Shown one piece after another: positions 34,901 through 45,003 of a stretch of 64,000 nucleotides of DNA (positions within the stretch are counted from its first letter, which is position 1; the number at the start of each line of letters is the position of its first letter). The DNA lies in the NCBI GenBank assembly GCA_040954595.2, contig CM082586.2, forward strand, positions 1-64,000, in the 5' to 3' direction. Origin of the DNA: Balanoglossus misakiensis. Lineage: Eukaryota > Hemichordata. The notes below the pieces were generated by a model. The model worked only from the letters and a program-made list of their open reading frames with translations. It searched no databases and had not been told where the DNA came from. Made by a program: the position numbers and the translations under genes.

Positions 34901-37400
34901 TTTGACATCCAAATATCTTCATCTGCCATCATGCAAGTAGTTTATTGGGTGACTGGAAGACCATGTCCATGTCCACTTCTACCAATGGCAACATTCAGAT
35001 ACACAACATCAGCCTGCACTCTTCGCCATATTCTAACAAAACAACAGAAACAAAAATTATTCATGATCAATAAAAAAAGTGGTGACATATTTTATAAAAT
35101 TGATTCAATGAGTTAAGTTTGGATTTGTTCCAACACTATATACACTCATAAAATGTTGACTGCAAACCTGTATGTGTTCATTATTTGACATCCAAATATC
35201 TTCATCTGCCATCATGCAAGTAGTTTATTGGGTGACTGGGAAACCATGTCCTTGTCCACTTCTACCATTGGCAACATTCAGATACACAACATCAGCCTGC
35301 AGTCTTCGCAATATTCTAACAAAACAACAGAAAAAAAAATTATTCACGATCAATGAACAAAGTGGTGACATATTTTATAAAATTGATTCAATGAGTTAAG
35401 TTTGGATTTGTTCCAACACTATATACACTCTTAAAATGTATACTGCAAACCTGTATGTGTTCTTTATTTGACATCCAAATATCTTCATCTGCCATCATGC
35501 AAGTAGTTTATTGGGTGACTGGGAAACCAAGTCCTTGTCCACTTCTACCAATGGCAACATTCAGATACACAACATCAGCCTGCACTCTTTGCCATATTCT
35601 AACAAAACAACAGAAAAAGAAATATTCATGATCAATGAACAAAGTGGTGACATATTTTATAAAATTGATTCAATGAGTTAAGTTTGGATTTGTTCCAACA
35701 CTATATACACTCTTAAAATGTTGACAGCAAACCTGTATGTGTTCTTTATTTGACATCCAAATATCTTCATCTGCCATCATGCAGAGTTTATTGGGTGAAA
35801 GCAAGACCAAGTCCTTGTCCACTTCTAACAATGAAAACATCCAGATACACAACATCAGCCTGCACTCTTCGCCATATTCTAACAAAAGAACAGAAAAATG
35901 TTATCCATGATTAATGATCAAAAAGGCGAAAGATTGTATAAATTGATTCAATGAGTTAAGTTTGGATTTGTTCCAACACTATATACAATCTTAAAATGTT
36001 GATTGCAAACCTGTATGTTTTCTTTATTTGACATCCAAATATCTTCATCTGCCATCATGCAAGTAGTTTATTGGGTGACTGGAAGACCGTGTCCATGTCC
36101 ACTTCTACCAATGGCAACATTAAGATACACAACATCAGCCTGCACTCTTCGCCATATTCTAACAAAACAACAGAAACAAAAATTATTCATGATCAATAAA
36201 AAAAGTGGTGACATATTTTATAAAATTGATTCAATGAGTTAAGTTTGGATTTGTTCCAACACTATATACACTCATAAAATGTTGACTGCAAACCTGTATG
36301 TGTTCATTATTTGACATCCAAATATCTTCATCTGCCATCATGCAAGTAGTTTATTGGGTGACTGGGAAACCATGTCCTTGTCCACTTCTACCATTGGCAA
36401 CATTCAGATACACAACATCAGCCTGCAGTCTTCGCAATATTCTAACAAAACAACAGAGAAAAAAATTTATTCATGATCAATGAACAAAGTGGTGACATAT
36501 TTTATAAAATTGATTCAATGAGTTAAGTTTGGATTTGTTCCAACACTATATACACTCTTAAAATGTTGACTGCAAACCTGTATGTGTTCTTTATTTGACA
36601 TCCAAATATCTTCATCTGCCATCATGCAAGTAGTTTATTGGGTGACTGGGAAACCATGTCCTTGTCCACTTCTACCAATGGACACATGCAGATACACAAC
36701 ATCAGCCTGCACTCTTCGCCATATTCTCACAAAACAGAAAAAAATTATTCATGATCAATGAACAAAGTGGTGACATATTTTATAAAATTGATTCAATGAG
36801 TTAAGTTTTGATTTGTCCCAACACTATATACACTCTTAAAATGTTGACTGCAAACCTTTATGTTTTCTTTATTTGACATCCAATTATCTTCATCTGCCAT
36901 CATGCAAGTAGTTTATTGGGTGACTGGGAAACCAAATCTTTGTCCACTTCTACCAATTTCAACATTCAGATACTCAACATCAGCCTGCACTCTTCGCCAT
37001 ATTCTAACAAAACAACAGAAAAAAAATTATTCATGATCAATGAACAAAGTGGTGACATATTTTATAAAATTGATTCAATGAGTCAAGTTTGAATTTGTTC
37101 CAATATACACTTGTTGCCTGCAAACCTGTACGTTTTCTTCATTTGACATCCATATATCTTCATCTGCCATCATGCAAGTTGTTTATTGGCTGACTGCAAG
37201 ACCAGGTCCTTGTCAACTTCTACCGTTGGCACCATTCAGAAATTATACATCAGTCTTCATGCTTGCTTGAACTTGCTTCATCTGCCATCATGCAAGTACT
37301 TTATTGGCTGGCTGGAAAATCAAGTCCTTGTCCACTTCTACCATTGGCATCATTTGGAATTTTGTCGTCATCCTTCCTGCTTAACTTAAAGCAATTATAC
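31991..37400. repeat. 280-bp tandem repeat array, about 20 units
   Basis: Units of mostly 278-284 bp. The anchor TCATCTGCCATCATGCA occurs near 32282, 32561, 32844, 33125, 33403, 33798, 34076, 34359, 34641, 34919, 35202, 35485, 35767, 36045, 36328, 36612, 36890 and 37160. Short 114-118 bp hybrid units sit at 33403-33517 and 37160-37278. The outer copies are most diverged. Higher-order blocks of 843 bp (34076-34918) and 1126 bp (34919-36044) repeat the same order of variants. The 79-codon plus-strand frames are repeat copies, not separate genes. Confidence 0.95.
32584..32674 (-). other. Terminal-exon-like segment within a 280-bp unit (representative copy)
   Basis: Read on the minus strand, this unit has a pyrimidine-rich tract ending TTGTTTTGTTAG, then one base plus 29 codons, then TAA. 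The C-terminal residues read GRSGHGHGLPVTQ-stop. The stop overlaps an AATAAA (CCCAATAAAC) and a second AATAAA lies about 45 nt downstream (GTCAAATAAAG). The same frame and stop position occur in nearly all units of the array, with amino-acid changes such as GQGLGFPVTQ and GQGLGLAFTQ. The degenerate outer copies keep it as well: GQGLGLPVTQ-stop near 32020-32060 and GQGLDFPASQ-stop near 37310-37350. I recognise no protein family and found no upstream exon. Confidence 0.4.
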
Positions 37401-37561
37401 TTCAATTGTTAGTTTCTGTTATATTATAGCACACTAGTAAACAATTACCAAAAATTTGCTAAACTTATCTACCATCACGGTTGGAAAGCTTCTGAACTAT
37501 TGTAGACATTGGGAGAACTTCATGACAAGATAAAATTCGGACAAGGATACATTAGGGATTC

Positions 37562-37735
37562 ACATACACATACATTACATAGATGCATACATTACATACA
37601 TGCATACATACATTACATACATTACATACATTGCATACATACATACATACATACATACATACATACATACATACATACATACATACATACATACATACAT
37701 ACATACATACATACATACATACATACATACATAGA
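37562..37735. repeat. (CATA)n microsatellite
   Basis: TACATACATTACATACA-type start, then a nearly pure CATA run from about 37636 to 37735. It creates Thr/His/Ile/Tyr-rich frames that are not genes. Confidence 0.98.
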
Positions 37736-38880
37736 GAACAATTCTGTACCCATAAAATTGAGTAATTTTCCTGACCTTCACTTTCGGGGTTTGGGAAATA
37801 CAGCTAATTTAAATTGAATTAGAATGCAATACTTATTTTCATCTGTATACTTCTAACTGGGGCTAACAAATTACGGGCTCATTATGAAAAATAGAAAAAG
37901 TCACAAGAATACAAGTTTCTCATAGCCTGCTTATACCACTCCAGCCAAAGTATTAGTTGTTATAGTTAGTTAATGGTGTGTTAGTACGTTAATATGAAGT
38001 TAGAAAAATTGGCTGAAATGGCACAAACAGATTTCTAGATTGAATCAATTTGCTTTGACTGCTCAATTCACTAAACAAAATTTCCTCAATGCATACATGC
38101 AATTCTTAGAATTACTGTATAATATGGAAATTTAGGTTACATTTAAATAAGCATAGTTGAGTTCAATGGTTGCAGACTTGTTCTCTCTGATATTGCATTT
38201 AACACACATTAAACGCACATGTACATGTACATGTACATGTACATGTATGTATGTATGTATGTATGTATGTATGTATGTATGTATGTATGTATGTATGTAT
38301 GTATGTATGTATGTATGTATGTCTGTATGTCTGTCTGTATGTCTGTATGTATGTATGTATGTATGTATGTATGTATGTATGTATGTATGTATGTATGTAT
38401 GAGAATTCATACTGTGTCCTAATCTGAATCCTTCTTGTCATGAAATTTTCCCAATGGCTGCAACAATTGGGAAGCTCCTCAACTGTGATAGTAGACAAGT
38501 GTGCTAATTTACATAATTCTAATTTTACACACGTAACCAGTGTGATCAAGGGAAAACATACGGAAATTCAATGTCGATGCCATAATCTGCACTGGATCAA
38601 CATATTAAGGAGCAAAATTCACGCATTTTTGACCGTTTGGAGATTGATTTTGTATGACAGAAAATGATGGTTACAAATCAACATAAATCTTTAACACAAA
38701 CATAATACGAGTAATCAATGTATACGTGATTTCATTGAAAGCAATTTTGTCGCTTTAAGAGAAAACTGGACAGAACGCAATCCCTTCATTCTCATTATAA
38801 ACTCTTAAAATGCTGACTAAAAACCTGTGTCTTCTCTTCATTTGGCATCCATATATCTTCATCTGCGATCATGGACCCTA
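37727..38880. repeat. Flank B: right copy of the direct duplication
   Basis: Aligns with flank A (31159-31990) in the same order and orientation. It lacks the TTAGGG tract and carries two extra pieces. One is an insertion of about 260 bp holding the TATG microsatellite between AAATAAGCATA and ACTGTGTCC. The other is about 85 bp after CTTCTTGTCAT. It ends in a degenerate 280-bp unit start near 38815-38875 (CTTCATTTGGCATCC, ATCTTCATCTGCGATCATGG). Confidence 0.87.
38217..38401. repeat. (ATGTAC)n then (TATG)n microsatellite
   Basis: About five ATGTAC hexamers followed by a run of TATG to 38401, interrupted by TCTG units near 38321-38347. Confidence 0.98.
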
Positions 38881-39173
38881 CATGGTCTATGATAAAACAC
38901 ACTCAAATTTAATACGGATCAATAAAAACATGCATCAGTAGAATTGAGGAGTGAAGTTCATTACTGCAATGCCATGGAAACCTAAATCATTGGTTCACAA
39001 GGAAAATTAAAAACTCAAAGTAATTCTAAATTTGTCAATGGTATGTGTCAGGGAGCCCCTGCAGAGGGCAAAAATGCGTAATTTGAAAATCCACCTTGCC
39101 TACAGTCTTATGACTGAACCTTCAAAGTTGCCATTTTTGAAGTTTTTCCATAATTTATGCTAATTTTATGCAG

Positions 39174-39375
39174 GGTACACCCACACTTTGTGTCATACTA
39201 CCGTTTCAAAGATACATATCCAATGTACCAAATGAGTATAAAACTTATCTCCCAACCTATTGTGAATAGCCTAGGAGAGCTCTATCCAATGATGCACTGG
39301 GTTCTGAGAGAGTGCAGGATTTCACTACAAGGCCAAGCTGCTGCTGTAGCTGACAAAGCAAAGTCAGTTTTATGA
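39174..39375 (+). CDS. Possible 3'-terminal exon of an unidentified gene (fragment)
   Basis: A splice-acceptor-like tract (TTTATGCTAATTTTATGCAG) precedes an open segment of about 66 codons ending in TGA at 39373-39375. The peptide looks non-random: it includes YYRFKDTYPMYQMSIKLISQ and ends GQAAAVADKAKSVL. A polyadenylation signal AATAAA follows at 39503, giving a plausible short 3' UTR. I recognise no family and saw no convincing upstream exon; the nearest donor-like site is GTATGT near 39042. It could be the last exon of a gene disrupted by the repeat region to its left, or a relic. Confidence 0.35.
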
Positions 39376-42300
39376 AAGTGAATGACCAATAATAACACTG
39401 GATTGATGTATATTACTATGTAGTGCATAAATGTTGGCAAGACAACCAATTTTGTTGCTGGTTGTGTGATATGTAATTGTATTAATGGTATACTTATTTG
39501 TAAATAAAACCATTGGTGCATAGGTACCGGTATGACAGTTTAGTAAATAAAAGATCTGTGTAGTCCAGAAGGCATAACATGATCTACCATTGATTACCGA
39601 GGTGATGACCAGTGTAGTTATAATGCAATACCATCAATTGCATCTAGAATTTATACTGTTAACATGGTTAAAGTTGTGATATTTGGTCCATCCACAGATC
39701 ATAGTAGTACATGTATCGCACATTTGCTGTAAAGTATAAAACTGAAGGGCCAATGGTTTTTATTGACAATAAAGTTATAATTGACTCTTTTGCTGGCTTA
39801 AAAGTATCCACTCACTGGTAGTACCTGCTTGGAGAACGCATCTTAACGCAAGACGAAATATGTACACGTTGCTACTACGTTACCTCTTTTGTTCTCCACA
39901 AAAGAAAGTGCTGCACAGTATAAACAATGAAGAGAACAACGCGTATGCTCTGAAATTAACTCACTTCCGCCTTTCTAAAAACGCGTTGCGCTAGTTTGCG
40001 CTACACTTTGGACGATATGTAGGGGTCGGAAACGCTAGAAGTTTGTATGTATTTTGAAGAGCGCGTTGGTTCAGGTACGCCCTACTTCATTTACATGCCG
40101 AAAACGGTGAAATTAGCAAATTTTTTCCATTTTTCGATAAATTTCGCCCCACCTTTTCAATTCACGTGTTCCCTCTCTTGTAGACAAGATGAAGAATGAC
40201 ACATGGTTTCAAATTTCATGTCAATACGCCCACGCGATTACTCAAAAACGGGAAAATCCCACGACGTGACGGTCGCAAAATGGCGTCCATGAAAACAAAA
40301 ACCTTTCAAACTGTTCGCGAATTTACGCCAAATCGCGTACTTCAAAATATTAACCAACAACGGGAGGTGGAAGTACATTCACTTGTCTTTGACTAACGCG
40401 TTTCAGACCACTGAACTCCACCGCGATTACCTTCTGATTAGCAAACCATTTCGGGTCGCAACCCCATGGTGTGGAATAGGAAGGTCCGACCTTTGGGATC
40501 CCTACTAAATGCCTGAAGTCGCGAATAAACATGTGTGATTTACGTACATCGTGAAATGCAACACACCAGCTCGGCTATATTCATGCACACTCTGGCAAAC
40601 AGACAAACACACGTACGCATTAAATTGGTTGCGCGGTTTCATGACTTTGATAATAGGGCTCAGCATTGGTGTCGCGCCAGCGGTTAATGACTAGAAATGT
40701 ATTTCCATCTGAAGATGCACAGTCATCAGTTTCGTGGTCAACAATAGTATTGATTCATTACAAGGCTATGTGGAGCAAATTGGCGAGGTTGAGGCCGTAA
40801 CGCCGAGAAAACAAAGACCTGTACACACAGTGGCTGTACGAAGGGCTAGGATTACACGGTAAATACTCCTAGTTTTCTCTCGACTACATACCACTTGTTC
40901 TCCAACCAGAACAAAAAACTAACGAATAGGCGATTTATTTGGTGCAAGTGTTGAAAACCGAAAGCACTTGGGCGTCCGCGCCATGTTGCAAGCGGAAAAT
41001 CATGTCGCAACTTGGAACAATAGCGAGTACTCCGACTACTCTCTCTCTCTCTCTCTCGAAAATTGGCTAAAATTATTACGGAGTTCTTCACCTTTCCCAA
41101 CTAGGGTCAAAAAGTCACCGCGGTAATTGTGGAAAATACCGGTTGCTTACCTGGTAGATACTATGTTTTTATCTTGGGTTCCGGGCAGTAGAGATTCCCG
41201 TAGCTTGTCAGGCAAAATCATGTAGGCTGTTGTTCATTTGATAGTCCGGGTCGTTCTGCGCTATTTGCGTTAACACGTGGATGAGCTCGTAGCACAGGTG
41301 CAGTGGACCCTCGCCAAGTCGCGACCCTAGATGTCGCGCTGCACAGGTGATCACAGCGTCTCACATGTGCAGTGGGACGCCACCAACGAACAGATGCCCA
41401 CGAATTACTACATCGAGCCTTTGCAGCAACCAACTCATTCATCGCGGTGCTGGAGAGGTTTTGCATAACATGAAGTAAAATAACAAATATTAAAATGTAG
41501 AAAAACAGGTCTCACAGATAAAATTTGTGGAAAGTAAGAAAAAAATGCTCTTGTAAGCCTTATAATTTCAGAGATTGTGCATCACATGTCAAAAGACTAG
41601 CCTACATACTTACTTACCTGTAGAGGAATGCCAGTAGCTACAGAGTCAAACTAGGTAATTCGTACATCTCACATAGACTAACACACATATACGTACGTAC
41701 GGACGAGTGTCAATTTTCAAGACAGTGAGATTTATAGAGATTCTTTTCTAACAACTCTTCCTTTGCCATATTGCAGCAACTCTATTCGTATAGTTTTGAG
41801 ATCAGTTCTCCAATATGTTATAGATGAGATGTTGCCCTTTCTAATATTAATTGCACCTTGATGATCGGACTTCCTTTCAATAAGCACTGAAACAAATATT
41901 TAAAATGATGAATATGATGTTTAAGGGAAATGGGCAATTGTATTGTGCCACTCATTTGCACACAAACAATAACATTTTACAGTTTGTAGAAAATGGTTAA
42001 TTTAGCAAATAGATTTCATCCTTAGAGTGAACAGGCGCCAATCCCTCAAATCTACAATGCACTTTATGGTGGTTTATATTGAAAATAACTTATTGAAATT
42101 ACATCGTAACCAAGCAAGATAACTCGAAAGGTTACGTTTACACAGGCTTACATGGGCACATGAATTTGTGGAGATGTGTTAATTCTTACACCGAGACCTG
42201 AGACGTTTCAGAAACGTCTTTATGGTGACTGTGTGAACCCCACATGTATTACAAACTTCTTTGACATGATTTTATTTTAAACCACAGTATAATTTTGCAT

Positions 42301-44976
42301 GTTGTTATCATGAAATCACACCATGTTACCCTGGCAGACAACCCAAGCTACCTATCGAGGGTATATTTAGCTGTTCTCATATGACATTTATTGATACTAT
42401 AATAGTAAGGTTTGAAATATCTATTCAATTTTAAGTTATAATTATGATGACCCAACTAATCAAGGTCCTTAACCACATATATATTTTATTGTTCTGGTGT
42501 TAGTGGTCTAAAACAATAAAAGAATTGCATCGCCTATTTGGTTTCATGAGTCTGTTAATGTTAAACTTATTTGAATAATTATTTACTGAGTGCATGGTAC
42601 AGACGGGGACATCGTAGCCGACCACATCTTGCATGTTGAAGGTGAGCGCCAGTTTTCTTCGAAAATTTATTTCAGTCTTTGTAGGAGAAACACGTCTGAT
42701 GACAGAAAGTATAAATGCTTCTCGTTCAATGTCAAACTTTCGAATACACTGCGTGGCGCTCACAAGTTTCGCAGTACCGGACAAACGTTTGGGTATTGAC
42801 TTTGCAATTTGATAAGAAAAATCCTGCAAAGTTTATATCGACCTTTGTTCTTGACTGTCTTCATTTTACTCTTTGGCGTTTTGTGTTTTACGGTGTCTTG
42901 TAAATGTTGAAACAGACCGTTCTTGACGCAGGAGGCGCTGTTCGAAAGCTACAAGCAGAGAGTCACCGTTTGCACAAATAACAGTACTCAATCACGTAGG
43001 TCTACATAATATTATAATAAATGACATTCACGTTTGAGTTTGCTTTGAATACTGGTTGTATCGCGCCAGAACAGCATGGTAAGGTGATGTTCTTTATTGA
43101 CCAAATTATCTTGATTCATCGAACAACTGTTTTATGTCTGAAAATGTCCGCCATACTCTATCACCATTGGCCTAACATGTCTATCCGTGGCTGAGCATAT
43201 CTACAGGGCAGTGGCCTTTCTGATAGACCAATCTATACCTTCGTTCGGTAATATCTAACCTCATGTACATTTACGTACGTTTGTATTGTTTTGTTGTGTG
43301 GGTGGATGGGTGGCTAGAGTAACAGTTATCTTGTCCCACTGTTCGGACCCCTGAGAGAAACTGCCAAGCTGCTATTGAGTCGTGTTAAAAGTGAATTTAG
43401 TATTCTTCGTGAGGTATCGGTACGACTAAGACACCCCCCTCCCGACCGAATGTTTGAGATCTTTGTTTTAATTCTTCGGTTGCTGTGAAACCCCTCACCC
43501 TTGACCCTATTCCTCAAAGGCCGCGACAGGCAGAGTGACTGGGTGGTAGCTCCGTGGGCGGCGGACAAAACGCCGAGAAATGAAAGGAACCGCGCCGCTT
43601 TGTTGGACAAACAAAATAAGAGAATTTCTGAAGAACAGGTGAACAAAGGGCAGTGACGTGATCTTGGCACAAACGCCCTGCACAGTACTGTCGACTGCTT
43701 GCAACGACAGTATGCGGTCGCATACGGGTTACCTATAACCTATTTTGTGCTACGCCACTCTGTGTTCATCCGTCCATTTTGTTTGTAACATGTGATCAGG
43801 TAAAGTAGTCGACCGCTGATTACATCGTTTATAAGTAGTTTTCCTTGCCCTAGCTATAAGACGTGTCTGTTGAAATACCTACTATTTAAATTCAGTTAGC
43901 AACGAACAACCTGTGCCAAGATGGCCACCTATCACAGGTCAGCCACATTTTATTTACATGTTTTATTTGCAAAGTATAGCTTAATCGCAAATCATTCTGT
44001 CAGTGGATTGTTGACTATATCTGCATGTCGTTATGTATGTCACGGTGTATGTCACTGTGTATCTGAAGGTAAACTGACTACCCTGCGCGTCCGAACGTTT
44101 GTGATATGACATGCTAGAACACGACTTTCGCATAATACCATGCTATTTGGCAACTGATCAAACCTGACCAAGAATATCGTCAAAAAATGTGCCCGTTACC
44201 TGGCCTTTTGATACACACAAGAGTTGGGATCGTTGGCGATAAAATAGGCTACATCCGGGTGACCGAGAAATCATTAATTGGTGTGCGGAGGTCTGTGGTG
44301 AAAGCTTACGGGCCCTTCGTGTGTGTCCGTCGAGCCTGCCGGTTCCGTTTTACGAATATGTCGTGAGTCAGTCGTTCTCACTCTTTCTTCCATGGTGCAT
44401 CCGTTCACACCGTGCAGCGAATCAATATTTATAGCGTTTACGTGGCCATGGCAACAAGGCAGCCTATTTCATCGGTATTATGAGTACGAGGTCAACGCAC
44501 AGCTAATGGCTTCCATGTTCATTGCTCCTCACAATGATTAGACCAGCTAGCTCAGCTAAACCGTACGTACGGTCTTTTGTCTCCCCCACAGCACTTGTGT
44601 GTTGATCGTGTGCGTTATTAAAGCTCCATTAGCTGTTACGTTTCGCTATTTCTTCAGTATATGTTTGTTTTGTGTGTCTATTGCAGTTTCTTGTTCAAAT
44701 CCCTGAAGCATGATGAAATGCATAGTATCCAGCTCAAGTTATTAACTACCTATATAGTCAACATTGTTATAATGCAAAATTTGGATACAATACAATAACA
44801 ATGGTATATTAGCATGCTGTTTGGAATAGAAAAAAGAAAATGTATTTGGTACACAGAACAAAAACTCTGAATGTAAAGGCATAATTACAATAACCTGGCC
44901 GTGTTTAGCCATGAAAAATTAATTAAAGAGACAAACTAATATTGATTTTCGCTTCCTCCCCTGCATCACTTTATAG
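39376..44976. other. Intergenic stretch without a convincing gene
   Basis: About 5.6 kb of mixed-composition sequence. Small features are a (CT)n run at about 41038-41058, a perfect 8-bp stem (AGACGTTT-CAG-AAACGTCT) at 42201-42219, and CpG-richer patches near 39840-40130 and 43500-43700. The open frames here (up to about 114 codons) have no recognisable domain and no supporting splice context. Confidence 0.6.
39503..39508 (+). terminator. AATAAA polyadenylation signal
   Basis: Lies about 130 bp after the stop of the exon-like segment at 39174-39375; a second AATAAA follows near 39546. Confidence 0.4.
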
Positions 44977-45003
44977 TTGGGAACCAACGATTGAGTAGCA
45001 ACC
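44977..45003 (+). other. 5' UTR piece downstream of a probable leader intron
   Basis: A strong pyrimidine-rich acceptor (CTTCCTCCCCTGCATCACTT then TATAG, ending at 44976) sits 27 nt before the NHL-protein start. This suggests a noncoding first exon further upstream. Confidence 0.45.

Larger units (their letters stand above)
37457..38510. repeat. Inverted repeat with microsatellite-bearing inner ends
   Basis: About 100 bp at 37457-37562 (ATCTACCATCACGGTTGGAA through CTTCATGACAAGATAAAATTCG) is the diverged reverse complement of 38402-38510 (CTTGTCATGAAATTTTCCC through CAACTGTGATAGTAGACAAG). Each arm borders a tetranucleotide array on its inner side, CATA on the left and TATG on the right, so the microsatellites are inverted too. 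The outline resembles a foldback or MITE-type element (inference). No transposase and no clear target-site duplication were identified. Confidence 0.65.

Noticed and set aside
32519-36483. Plus-strand frames of about 60-79 codons repeated along the 280-bp array
   Set aside because: Identical because the repeat is; they begin at non-ATG or arbitrary starts and lack splice or UTR signals. The minus strand gives the better exon-like reading.
9672-37400. CRISPR-like arrays
   Set aside because: The arrays are head-to-tail satellites with no unique spacers, in a eukaryotic chromosome end.
37509-38549. Tyr/Ile/His/Thr-repeat and Met/Tyr/Val/Cys-repeat frames
   Set aside because: Translations of CATA/TATG microsatellites.
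42201-42219. 8-bp perfect hairpin
   Set aside because: Too short to distinguish from chance in 64 kb.
42500-42829. 109-codon minus-strand frame
   Set aside because: No family resemblance and no splice context.
43326-43723. Overlapping minus-strand frames of 65-114 codons
   Set aside because: Three overlapping frames in a CpG-richer patch, none with a recognisable protein pattern.
39376-44976. Search for tRNA, rRNA or transposase genes
   Set aside because: No cloverleaf-like pattern, rRNA segment or transposase/reverse-transcriptase motif was recognised by eye here or elsewhere in the window.
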